From Magnetospirillum gryphiswaldense MSR-1 v2 (GTDB taxonomy: Bacteria > Pseudomonadota > Alphaproteobacteria > Rhodospirillales > Magnetospirillaceae), in NCBI RefSeq assembly GCF_000513295.1, contig NC_023065.1, forward strand, positions 3,907,001 through 3,971,000: a DNA stretch of 64,000 nt, given 5' to 3'. Position 1 is the first letter of the stretch; each line of letters begins with the position of its first letter. The translations under genes and the position numbers were made by a program. A model generated the notes under the pieces. It saw only the letters and a list, made by a program, of their open reading frames with translations, was not told the origin of the DNA and ran no database searches. Below, one piece after another: positions 43,901 through 53,508 of this stretch.

Positions 43901-44319
43901 GAATCCGGTCTTTCCCCGTTGGTCGTCGTCAGCGCGGATGGTTCCGCCGTCGACAACGCACCGACACGTTTTAGCGCGGTTCGCAAATCCTGCAAGAGAA
44001 GAGAATATGCACGATCGACAGTTTCCCGCCGACCGATGACCACATAATCCAATCCGGGGCGGGCAAGAGCGGGAAAAAGCTCGTCCACCGCCGCCTTCAG
44101 TCGGCGCCGGGCGCGATTGCGCGCGACGGAGTTACCGACCTTTTTGGAACACGTAAAGCCGATGCGGATGGCATCGGCTTCTTGTGCGGGCATGTCCGGC
44201 GGCCCGTCGGGCCGTGGCGCCACTTGCAGAATCAGTCCTGGGGCCGCCCATTTCTTGCGCTGACCAGCGACCCGAAGAAAATCCGGGCGCTTTTTTAACC
44301 GGGCCAGCGAAACGGGCAT
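43897..44319 (-). CDS. rnpA: Ribonuclease P protein component
   Basis: RnpA binds the RNase P RNA and helps recognise pre-tRNA leaders. The 140-residue protein starts [20 protein letters not shown] and contains the signature [20 protein letters not shown] and [11 protein letters not shown]. It carries a roughly 20-residue unconserved C-terminal tail. It follows rpmH by 12 nt and overlaps yidD by 4 nt. Confidence 0.95.
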   Translation of the reverse strand: MPVSLARLKKRPDFLRVAGQRKKWAAPGLILQVAPRPDGPPDMPAQEADAIRIGFTCSKKVGNSVARNRARRRLKAAVDELFPALARPGLDYVVIGRRETVDRAYSLLLQDLRTALKRVGALSTAEPSALTTTNGERPDS

Positions 44320-44331
44320 GGCCTGTCAGGC

Positions 44332-44466
44332 TTAGGCCGACAGACGCTTGCGGCCCTGGCGGCGGCGGTTGGCGATGACCTTGCGGCCGCCAACGGTGGC
44401 CATGCGCGCGCGGAAGCCGTGGCGGCGGGCGCGGACGAGCTTGCTCGGCTGAAAAGTGCGCTTCAC
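44332..44466 (-). CDS. rpmH: 50S ribosomal protein L34
   Basis: A 44-residue basic protein reading [18 protein letters not shown], then [20 protein letters not shown] and RKRLSA, unmistakably L34. The start codon is GTG at 44466 with GGAG 8 nt upstream. It opens the rpmH-rnpA-yidD-yidC-engB-argB operon from a strong promoter at 44511-44540. dnaA, the neighbour in many bacteria, is not here. Confidence 0.98.
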   Translation of the reverse strand: MKRTFQPSKLVRARRHGFRARMATVGGRKVIANRRRQGRKRLSA

Positions 44467-44510
44467 GTCGGATACTCCAAAACATCGGTCTACAGAAAAC
44501 GGAAGCCGCG

Positions 44511-44540
44511 CTTATAAGCCGAAGCGCCGCCCTGAGTCAA
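44511..44540 (-). promoter_or_regulatory. Promoter of the rpmH operon
   Basis: On the minus strand TTGACT (44540-44535) and TATAAG (44516-44511) are 18 nt apart. Initiation would fall about 40 nt before the rpmH GTG. It is the only strong promoter seen for the six-gene operon. Confidence 0.75.
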
Positions 44541-44624
44541 CGGCTTCGGCCTGGGAATAATCCTAGATGTGCGATTCCGTGTGCGCTTTTATGCTGATCC
44601 CCTCGAAAAAGGGAGAGTGAAGCC

Positions 44625-45389
44625 ATGGCCTGGGATCCCAAAGTATACGCTGCCTTCGCCACCCCGCGTCTGCGCCCGGCGCTGGACCTGCTGGCCCGCA
44701 TCGAGGTGGAAAATCCGGCCCGGGTGGTCGATCTGGGATCAGGGACCGGCAACGTCACCCGTCTGCTGGCGGCGCGCTGGCCGCAGGCCCAGGTCGCCGG
44801 CATCGATTCGTCGGCGGAGATGCTGGCGGCGGCGGCGGAACAGCCCAGCGCCATCAGCTGGAGCCAAGCCGATGCCGGCACCTGGACGCCCACCGCTCCG
44901 GTGGACGTGCTGTTTTCCAACGCGGCCTTGCACTGGCTGGACGATCACGAAAATCTGTTCCCGCGCTTGGCCGGCTTCATCGCCCCCGGCGGCACCTTGG
45001 CGGTGCAGATGCCGCACAATCATTATGCCGCCTCGCACGGCGTCATGGCCGAGGCGGCCGAGGCCGGGCCGTGGGCGACGGTGCTACGGCCCTTGGCCCG
45101 GCGCTTTCCCGTCGGCAGCCCGGATTTCTATTACGACCTGCTGGCGGCCAAGGCGCGGCGGCTGGATATCTGGGAAACCGAATACCTGCACGTATTGGAC
45201 GGCGACGATCCGGTGGTCAAATGGACCATGGGCACCGCTCTGCGCCCGTTGCTGGACGCATTGGATGCCCCGTGGCGCGCGGGCTTTCTGGCCGAATACA
45301 CCCGCCGCATCGCCAGCGCTTATCCGCGCCGCGCCGACGGCAAAACCCTGTTCCCGTTTCGCCGGCTGTTCATGGTGGCGGATTTTTGA
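44625..45389 (+). CDS. Trans-aconitate 2-methyltransferase-like SAM methyltransferase
   Basis: A 254-residue class I methyltransferase resembling Tam, which methylates trans-aconitate, an inhibitor of the TCA cycle. The SAM motif is VVDLGSGTGNVTRLLAARWP; motif II includes GIDSSAEML; the family segment is FSNAALHWLDDHENLFPRL, followed by PGGTLAVQMPHNH. It begins with the Tam-like MAWDPKVYAAF. GGGAGAG precedes the ATG. It is divergent from rpmH. Confidence 0.85.
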   Translation: MAWDPKVYAAFATPRLRPALDLLARIEVENPARVVDLGSGTGNVTRLLAARWPQAQVAGIDSSAEMLAAAAEQPSAISWSQADAGTWTPTAPVDVLFSNAALHWLDDHENLFPRLAGFIAPGGTLAVQMPHNHYAASHGVMAEAAEAGPWATVLRPLARRFPVGSPDFYYDLLAAKARRLDIWETEYLHVLDGDDPVVKWTMGTALRPLLDALDAPWRAGFLAEYTRRIASAYPRRADGKTLFPFRRLFMVADF

Positions 45390-45395
45390 ATCCAC

Positions 45396-45419
45396 CATTG
45401 CCGAATCGCAATGTTGACG
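45396..45419 (+). promoter_or_regulatory. Palindrome and -35-like box upstream of the octaheme operon
   Basis: CATTGC-CGAATC-GCAATG (45396-45413) has 6-bp perfect arms and directly abuts TTGACG (45414-45419), a -35-like box; a weak GATATC lies near the expected -10. It may be an operator for the cytochrome operon. It does not match the FNR consensus. Confidence 0.4.
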
Positions 45420-45491
45420 CACCGCACCCTCCTTTAGATATCGGGAATACATGTTTGTCGCCGGTATCGGCGGCAGGGCGGAGCGCAATAG

Positions 45492-47069
45492 ATGCAACGA
45501 CTATTCATTTCCATCGGGCGGTGGCTGCTGCCGCTGGTGTTGGCCGCCTTGCTGCCGGCGCAGGCTTTGGCGTCATCCACCGCCGATCATAGCAAGTTCG
45601 AGGCGCTGAAGGGGCCGTTCGCCTCGGCCCCCGAGGTAACCAAGGCCTGTCTGGCCTGCCACACCGAAGCGTCGCATCAGGTGATGAAGTCCATCCACTG
45701 GAGCTGGGACTTCACCAATCCCGACACCGGCAAGCGTCTGGGCAAGCCCAGGACCATGAACAGCTTCTGCGGTTCGCCCCTGTCCAACGAGCCGCGCTGT
45801 ACCTCGTGCCACGCCGGCTATGGCTGGACCGACGCCCGCAAGCAGCCGGAACCGGTTCAGGAAAACGTCGATTGTCTGGTCTGCCACGACCGTTCCGGCG
45901 GCTATAAGAAGGTGGCCACCGATGCCGGCCATCCGCTGTACGAGCCGCGGACCATGGGTGGCAAGACTGTGATGCCGCCCGATCTGGCCAAGGCAGCGCG
46001 GAGCGTCGGTGATCCGGGCCGCGACAATTGCGGCGCCTGCCACTTCAACGGCGGCGGCGGCGATGCGGTCAAGCATGGCGACCTCGACACCTCGTTGATC
46101 AAGCCCAGCCGCAAGCTCGATGTGCACATGGCCGCCGATGGCGCCAACATGACCTGCGCCACCTGCCACACCTTCAACGATCATATTCCGTCGGGGTCGC
46201 GCTACGACACCACCGCCAAGGATCCCCACGGGCTGGACCTGCCCAAGGACGACCACAACCGGGCCACCTGCGAATCCTGTCACGGCGACACCCCGCACCG
46301 CGAAACCAAGCTGAACGACCACACCGACCGGGTGGCCTGCCAGACCTGCCATATCCCGGAATTCGCCCGCGGCGGCATCGCCACCAAGACCTTGTGGGAC
46401 TGGTCGACCGCCGGTCGCAAGGACGAGAGCGGCAAGCCGATCTTCCTCAAGGACGATCACGGCCATTTGAAATACTCGGCGGAAAAGGGTGATTTCGAGT
46501 ACGGCGAGAACGTGCGGCCGACCTATCACTGGTTCAATGGCGTCACCGATCAGGTCAATCTGACCGACAAGATCGACGATGGCGGCATTCTGCGGCTGAA
46601 CACCTTGCACGGTGATGCCAAAGACCCCAAGGCGCGTATCTGGCCGTTCAAGGAAATGCGCGGCAAGCAGCCTTATGACCCGGAATTGAAGACACTGGTG
46701 GTCAACCACGTCTTCGGGTCCGACGACAGCGCGTTTTGGACCAATTTCGATTATCCCAAGGCGATCAAGTTCGGCATGGATTACGCCGGATTGCCGTGGA
46801 GCGGCAAGATCGGCTTCATCGAAACCCGCATGACCTGGCCGATCACCCACATGGTTGCGCCCAAGGAAGACGCGGTGAAGTGCGGCCAGTGCCACACCAG
46901 GGGCGAGGATGGTCGTCTGGCCGCCCTCACCGATTTTTACCTGCCCGGACGCGATTCCGTCCGTTGGCTCGACATCCTGGGGTATCTGGCCCTGGGCGGC
47001 GCCCTTGCCGGCGTGCTGCTCCACGGTCTGGCTCGCATGGTCATGAACAGGAAGACCCGCCATGATTAA
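45492..47069 (+). CDS. Octaheme c-type cytochrome, tetrathionate reductase (Otr) family
   Basis: A 525-residue periplasmic multiheme cytochrome with a signal peptide (residues 1-27, ending QALA) and a C-terminal membrane helix (ILGYLALGGALAGVLLHGLA). Eight CxxCH heme sites are seen in order: CLACH, CTSCH, CLVCH, CGACH, CATCH, CESCH, CQTCH and CGQCH. Count and spacing fit the octaheme tetrathionate reductase family of Shewanella, whose members can also reduce nitrite and hydroxylamine in vitro. The membrane anchor suggests it takes electrons directly from the next gene's cytochrome b, with which it overlaps by 8 nt. The true substrate is not knowable from sequence. Confidence 0.9.
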   Translation: MQRLFISIGRWLLPLVLAALLPAQALASSTADHSKFEALKGPFASAPEVTKACLACHTEASHQVMKSIHWSWDFTNPDTGKRLGKPRTMNSFCGSPLSNEPRCTSCHAGYGWTDARKQPEPVQENVDCLVCHDRSGGYKKVATDAGHPLYEPRTMGGKTVMPPDLAKAARSVGDPGRDNCGACHFNGGGGDAVKHGDLDTSLIKPSRKLDVHMAADGANMTCATCHTFNDHIPSGSRYDTTAKDPHGLDLPKDDHNRATCESCHGDTPHRETKLNDHTDRVACQTCHIPEFARGGIATKTLWDWSTAGRKDESGKPIFLKDDHGHLKYSAEKGDFEYGENVRPTYHWFNGVTDQVNLTDKIDDGGILRLNTLHGDAKDPKARIWPFKEMRGKQPYDPELKTLVVNHVFGSDDSAFWTNFDYPKAIKFGMDYAGLPWSGKIGFIETRMTWPITHMVAPKEDAVKCGQCHTRGEDGRLAALTDFYLPGRDSVRWLDILGYLALGGALAGVLLHGLARMVMNRKTRHD

Positions 47070-47712
47070 ACGCGATGTGATGATCTATACGCGCTACGAG
47101 CGCTTCTGGCACTGGTCGCAGGCGGTGCTGATCTTCACCCTGTTCTTCACCGGGCTGGGGATTCACGGCACCCATTCAATGCTCAAATTCGGCCAAGCGG
47201 TGACCCTCCATACCTATGCCGCCTATGCGCTGATGGGATTGTGGGTGTTCACCACCTTCTGGAATTTCACCACCGGCCAATGGCGGCAATATCTGTTCAA
47301 GAAGGGGATACTCAAGGTCATCCGCTTCTACGCCTACGGCATTTTGGTGGGCGAGCCGCACCCCTATAAAAAGTCGCTGCAACGCAAGCAGAACGCCCTG
47401 CAATCGCTGGCCTACATGACCTTCATGGTGATCATCGGTCCGGCGCTGTGGCTGACCGGTCTGCTTTACCTGTTCTACAACGCATGGGCCGGGCAGCCGT
47501 GGTCGGGCGACGCGCTGTGGCTGGTGGCGGTGTTGCACACCGTGGCCGCCTTCGCCATGGGCACCTTCGTCATCATTCATATCTATATGACCACCACCGG
47601 CAAGACGCCGCTGCATTACGTCAAGACCATGATCACCGGTTATGACAAAGTGGAATTGTCCGAGGTGGAAGAGGCCTATCTGGCGGAAACCAAGACGGTG
47701 GATATGCGATGA
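47062..47712 (+). CDS. Cytochrome b561-type membrane diheme subunit
   Basis: A 216-residue inner-membrane protein with four helices, of the cytochrome b561 / hydrogenase-formate dehydrogenase gamma type. Likely heme-b ligands are His in YERFWHWSQAV, TLHTYAAYALM, LHTVAAFAMG and VIIHIYMTTTG. It would oxidise or reduce quinone and exchange electrons with the octaheme cytochrome encoded just upstream (8-nt overlap). The last helix ends TTTGKTPLHYVKTM, typical of the family. The DUF2141 gene follows with a 4-nt overlap, so the three are one operon. Confidence 0.9.
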   Translation: MIKRDVMIYTRYERFWHWSQAVLIFTLFFTGLGIHGTHSMLKFGQAVTLHTYAAYALMGLWVFTTFWNFTTGQWRQYLFKKGILKVIRFYAYGILVGEPHPYKKSLQRKQNALQSLAYMTFMVIIGPALWLTGLLYLFYNAWAGQPWSGDALWLVAVLHTVAAFAMGTFVIIHIYMTTTGKTPLHYVKTMITGYDKVELSEVEEAYLAETKTVDMR

Positions 47713-48140
47713 GGACGGGAAAATACAGGGCCTTGGCCTGGGTGGCCGTGGTGATCGGCGGCGTCGGCTCGGCCCGGGCCGGTGATCTGACCGTCATCCT
47801 GGACGGCGTCGCCCACGATCAGGGCGGCTTGCGTGTCGGTCTTTATGATCGGGCGGAAAGTTTCCGCAAGGAAGACCGCGCCGTCGCCATCCGCACCGCC
47901 GCCGCCAGTCCGGGGCAAGCCAGCATCGGCTTCGGCCAAGTGCCGGCGGGACGCTATGCCATCATGGCCTATCACGACGAAGACGGCGACGGCGGCCTCG
48001 ACCGCTTCATGGGCATGATCCCGACCGAGGGCTATGCCCTGTCCAACGACCCCGAGGTGTCGGGGCCGCCGGCCTTCGACGAATGCGCCTTCGACATTCC
48101 CGCCGAGGGCCGGGCCATCACCCTTAAATTGCGCTATTGA
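47709..48140 (+). CDS. DUF2141 periplasmic protein
   Basis: A 143-residue protein with a signal peptide (residues 1-24, ending GSARA) and a DUF2141 domain. Recognisable segments are GDLTVILDGVAHDQGGLRVG, VPAGRYAIMAYHDEDGDG and PTEGYALSND. The acidic DEDGDGGLD stretch may bind calcium (inference). The family has no settled role. It overlaps the cytochrome b gene by 4 nt (ATGA), so it may assist the periplasmic cytochrome. Confidence 0.85.
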   Translation: MRTGKYRALAWVAVVIGGVGSARAGDLTVILDGVAHDQGGLRVGLYDRAESFRKEDRAVAIRTAAASPGQASIGFGQVPAGRYAIMAYHDEDGDGGLDRFMGMIPTEGYALSNDPEVSGPPAFDECAFDIPAEGRAITLKLRY

Positions 48141-48314
48141 TTATTGCAGCAAGGCGGCCCTGGCGGCGGCGACGGCGCGGCGGGCTTCGTCCAGCAGGCC
48201 ACGCTTGCTGATCAGGGCGGCTTCAATGGGCAGGGAAAAATCGTTGGCTCGTTCCAGCAGGGCGAAAGCCCGACTGATCATGCGGCCCGATTCCACCAAT
48301 TGTTCGGTGTTCAT
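48141..48314 (-). CDS. Small hypothetical protein (57 residues)
   Basis: A short gene encodes MNTEQLVESGRMISRAFALL, then ERANDFSLPIEAALISKRGL and LDEARRAVAAARAALLQ. It looks wholly alpha-helical and amphipathic, with no signal peptide. GGGAGGG lies 8-9 nt before the ATG, which makes it a convincing gene despite its size. It follows the 127-residue hypothetical gene by 15 nt and directly abuts the convergent DUF2141 stop codon. I do not recognise a family. Confidence 0.7.
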   Translation of the reverse strand: MNTEQLVESGRMISRAFALLERANDFSLPIEAALISKRGLLDEARRAVAAARAALLQ

Positions 48315-48329
48315 GACACAACCCTCCCG

Positions 48330-48713
48330 CTAATCGCTCCGCTTTTGCTTGCGGTAGCCACTTTTGTGCAAAACCTTCTTCAAGTCTTCCCAGGCGGCAT
48401 AGATTTCCGCTGCCTGGGTGCCGGCCAGGGCATCGCCGCCCAGGCGGAAATATTGCTCGGCCATGCGCATCTGCGCCGGCAAGTCCTGGGCCGCCTGACG
48501 CACCGCGTCTTGTGACAGCGCCTGTTCGCGTTGGGCCAGATAGGCATGGATTTCCGCCAGTTCGGCTGGGGAACAGGCCTGCCGCAAGGTGGCGCCGATT
48601 TCCGGGGCGTCCTTGTCCAGGCTGCCCACCAGTTCCGCCCGCCCGCGTTTGATCGCCGGGTCGTAAACGGTGCGAATCAGTTGGATCACCTTGGCGCGTT
48701 CGCGAAATTGCAT
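48330..48713 (-). CDS. Hypothetical protein (127 residues)
   Basis: I do not recognise this protein. It is soluble and mostly helical, begins MQFRERAKVIQLIRTVYDPA and ends in a basic tail (KSGYRKQKRSD). It has a single cysteine (QACSPAEL). CCGGAGG lies 5 nt before the ATG, so expression is likely. It is the first gene of a probable two-gene operon with the 57-residue gene. Confidence 0.72.
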   Translation of the reverse strand: MQFRERAKVIQLIRTVYDPAIKRGRAELVGSLDKDAPEIGATLRQACSPAELAEIHAYLAQREQALSQDAVRQAAQDLPAQMRMAEQYFRLGGDALAGTQAAEIYAAWEDLKKVLHKSGYRKQKRSD

Positions 48714-48810
48714 GACTGCCTCCGGCCTGTATGCGGCCCGTTAGTGGTCATTATGGTGCGCCAATATCGTCCGCATAGCAAGACCGTTTTTGGGCCGTAC
48801 AGACTGTGCG

Positions 48811-48849
48811 CATCATACCAAGGCCATAAGGATTAGACTTGGCATGATG
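48811..48849. repeat. 12-bp inverted repeat before the 290-residue hypothetical gene
   Basis: CATCATACCAAG (48811-48822) and CTTGGCATGATG (48838-48849) match at 11 of 12 positions with a 15-nt loop. The element lies 30 bp before the next gene, in the 165-bp spacer shared by two divergent genes. An operator or leader hairpin is possible. Confidence 0.6.
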
Positions 48850-48896
48850 TGTCACTGTAGGGGGGCCGGATTGACCGGATGCTCAGGTGCGCGCCC

Positions 48897-49751
48897 ATGC
48901 ACAAGCCGCCGAATGTTGCCCTTGCTGATGAGAACACCGCTCCCGCCCGGTCCAAGACCGGGGGGCGCTGTCGCGCCAATTGGGAGCCGGCCTTTCGCCA
49001 TTTTCTCACTGTGCTGGAACGGGCGTCCAGCAACGGACAGATTTCGCTGGATCAGGTCCAGCGTCTGGCCGCTGCTTTTCTGAAGGCAGAAGGCCCGGTG
49101 GCCGAGTTGTTCTCCCGTTCGGAAATCTCCTGCCGCGATGCCTTCATCGCCGCCGATCTGGAACGCAAGCGTCAGGATCATTTCGGTCGGCTGATCGCCC
49201 AGCCGTTTTCCGACTTGTTCGGCAATGGCGCCCATGGCCTGGAGCGGCGGCAATTGCCGCAATTCTTCACCGCGCTCAAGATGATCCTGGGTGACGAGAT
49301 GTATGCGGATTTACGCAGCCGGGCCAAATTGATTGCCGAAACCTATCGCGGCGAGGATGGCGGCATCGATTGGGAACACTTTCACGCCGACCGCCGCTCT
49401 GTCCAGATTTTGGATCGGGTGCGCCTGGGGGTGGCCAAAAGCTTTCATCGTTTCGACCCGCGCAAGGATTGGTTTTTGCTGGTGATGAACCAGAATCCGA
49501 CCACGGTATCGCTGGGGTCAAATACCTTCGTCGCCAAGACGGCGCAAGAGCGTGAGGCGCATCATTTCACCGAACGGCACATGCTGCGTCTGTTTGACGC
49601 CCTGTTCGCCGGTTGCGACCCCAAGGCGCTGAGCCCCGAGCGCAAGAACGCGCTGACCCAGGTGGGCGGCAACGATGCCATCGACCGTATCGGCCAGTTC
49701 CGCCACAACGTCCGCATGGCGTTGCTGCGGCTTGGTGGCAATGCCGCCTGA
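48897..49751 (+). CDS. Hypothetical soluble protein (284 residues)
   Basis: I do not recognise a family. The protein is soluble, largely helical and rich in His, Phe and Arg. It has two apparent halves: an N-terminal helical region (FRHFLTVLERASSNGQISLD) and a C-terminal region starting with FHRFDPRKDWFLLVMNQNP. The segment AHHFTERHMLRLFDALFAGC has clustered histidines, but no metal site can be proved. ATG at 48897 has AGGTG 7 nt upstream; ATG at 48879 would add six residues. It stands alone, with an inverted repeat upstream and a terminator downstream. Confidence 0.72.
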   Translation: MHKPPNVALADENTAPARSKTGGRCRANWEPAFRHFLTVLERASSNGQISLDQVQRLAAAFLKAEGPVAELFSRSEISCRDAFIAADLERKRQDHFGRLIAQPFSDLFGNGAHGLERRQLPQFFTALKMILGDEMYADLRSRAKLIAETYRGEDGGIDWEHFHADRRSVQILDRVRLGVAKSFHRFDPRKDWFLLVMNQNPTTVSLGSNTFVAKTAQEREAHHFTERHMLRLFDALFAGCDPKALSPERKNALTQVGGNDAIDRIGQFRHNVRMALLRLGGNAA

Positions 49752-49779
49752 AGAGATAAACGCGGCAATGCCGCCTGAA
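49737..49779 (+). repeat. Short direct duplication of the gene end
   Basis: GGCAATGCCGCCTGAA occurs at 49737-49752, spanning the stop codon of the hypothetical gene, and again at 49764-49779. The spacer is 11 nt. It looks like a small local duplication. Confidence 0.6.
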
Positions 49780-49784
49780 TGAAA

Positions 49785-49808
49785 AAAGGCCGGGTTTCCC
49801 CGGCCTTT
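49785..49808. terminator. Bidirectional rho-independent terminator
   Basis: AAAGGCCGGG (49785-49794) and CCCGGCCTTT (49799-49808) form a perfect 10-bp stem with a TTTC loop. A run of As precedes and Ts follow, so it serves the convergent genes on both sides. Confidence 0.88.
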
Positions 49809-49828
49809 ACTTTATGTGGATCGAAGGA

Positions 49829-50119
49829 TCAGTCGCGGCCCTTTTTATCGCGCTTGTCCTTCTTATCCTTTTTGTCCTTATCCTTGCCATGGCCGCGCTT
49901 GTCGTCATCCTGGCGATGGTCCTCGGAGCGTCCGTAATTGGGCGAATCCTTCGAGCCCTTGGCTTTGCTTTCACCCCCGGCGGCCTTGTTGATCTGGTCG
50001 GTGGCAGCCTGGGTGGCGGCATCCTTGGCCGCCTGGGTCAGGACATCGCTGGCGCTTTGGGCGGCGGCGGGCGATGCGACCAGCAAGGCCAGGGCAGCGG
50101 CGGTGAGCAGAATCTTCAT
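49829..50119 (-). CDS. Small secreted protein with Lys/Asp-rich tail
   Basis: A 96-residue protein with a clear signal peptide (MKILLTAAALALLVASPAAA, residues 1-20). The mature part starts SASDVLTQAAKDAATQAATD and ends in an extremely charged, repetitive Lys/Asp/Arg stretch (for example KDKDKKDKKDKRDKKGRD). CGGAG lies 7 nt before the ATG. No family is recognised; the tail suggests a disordered, polyelectrolyte or metal-binding periplasmic peptide. It is a single gene between two terminators. Confidence 0.7.
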   Translation of the reverse strand: MKILLTAAALALLVASPAAAQSASDVLTQAAKDAATQAATDQINKAAGGESKAKGSKDSPNYGRSEDHRQDDDKRGHGKDKDKKDKKDKRDKKGRD

Positions 50120-50205
50120 GAAAATCTCCGGTTGAACCCCAATAGACGCGAAAGCTTCGCGCCGATTCAAACCGGCGTAAAGAGATGCAAAAGTCGGAGA
50201 TGGGA

Positions 50206-50235
50206 AACGGGCGGCTCCGAACGGAGCCGCCCGTT
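50206..50235 (-). terminator. Hairpin after alaS
   Basis: AACGGGCGGCTCCG (50206-50219) and CGGAGCCGCCCGTT (50222-50235) are exact reverse complements with a 2-nt gap. The stem lies 6 nt beyond the alaS stop on the minus strand, but only TTTCCC follows, so termination may be partial. Confidence 0.65.
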
Positions 50236-50241
50236 GCAGGA

Positions 50242-52887
<2,646 letters not shown>

Positions 52888-52991
52888 GGGACCTTCGCTT
52901 AGGTTCGGCGTCTTTGGGATCGGCATCTGGGACGAACGAGGTTTTTACCCTTGATTGGCCTTTGCTGTCCAGTTGGGCTACACTGCCCTGC

Positions 52992-53502
52992 ATGCGTGTA
53001 TACAAACTGATCCTGCCCGCCCTGGTTCTGTTGGCCCTTCCGGCCCATGCCGCCCCCATCCGCTGCGGCGATGACGGCGAGGGCGGCGCCTGCGTCTGGG
53101 GTCGGGTCGAGGGCTATGACGGCGGTTCGGTGCAGATCAGGGGCTTGACCGTCCATGTCGCCGGCATCGTCGTGCCGCCGCGCCGCGATCTGTGCCAGAA
53201 CAAGACGACCAAGAGCACCTTTGACTGCGCCAAGCCGGCGCGCAAGCGCATGGGCGAATTGCTGTCCAAGGGGGTGGCCTGCGACATTCTGGAATGTGGC
53301 CGGCGGCACCATCCATGGCCGCTGCGTGGTGGCCGAGGGCGATCTGGGACAAGCGCTGGTGGGGGCAGGGGTGGCGCGGGCCGACAAGAACGGGCCGTAT
53401 GAACCCGATCAGACGACGGCCCTGGCGGCCAAGCGTGGCTTGTGGGCCGCCGACATGCTTATCCCCAAGGATTGGGAAGCCATCAGGAAAAAGGGTGAAT
53501 AG
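52992..53502 (+). pseudogene. SNase-like secreted protein, frameshifted
   Basis: The gene starts at ATG 52992 with a signal peptide (MRVYKLILPALVLLALPAHA) and continues as a thermonuclease-like protein through KRMGELLSKGVACDILECG. From about 53298 the homologous sequence continues one frame over (GGTIHGRCVVAEGDLGQALV and on to WAADMLIPKDWEAIRKKGE), ending at TAG 53500-53502. One extra base in GGCCGGCGGCACC (53298-53310) explains the break. The SNase catalytic positions also look lost: DGDT is YDGGSV and the RLxGIDAPE region is VHVAGIVVPP. So it is either a decaying gene, a non-nuclease relative with a sequencing error, or a case of recoding. Confidence 0.75.
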
Positions 53503-53508
53503 CGGCGA

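Noticed and set aside
45396-45413. FNR/Anr box upstream of the octaheme cytochrome
   Set aside because: The palindrome CATTGC-N6-GCAATG lacks the TTGAT-N4-ATCAA pattern, so anaerobic FNR control cannot be claimed.
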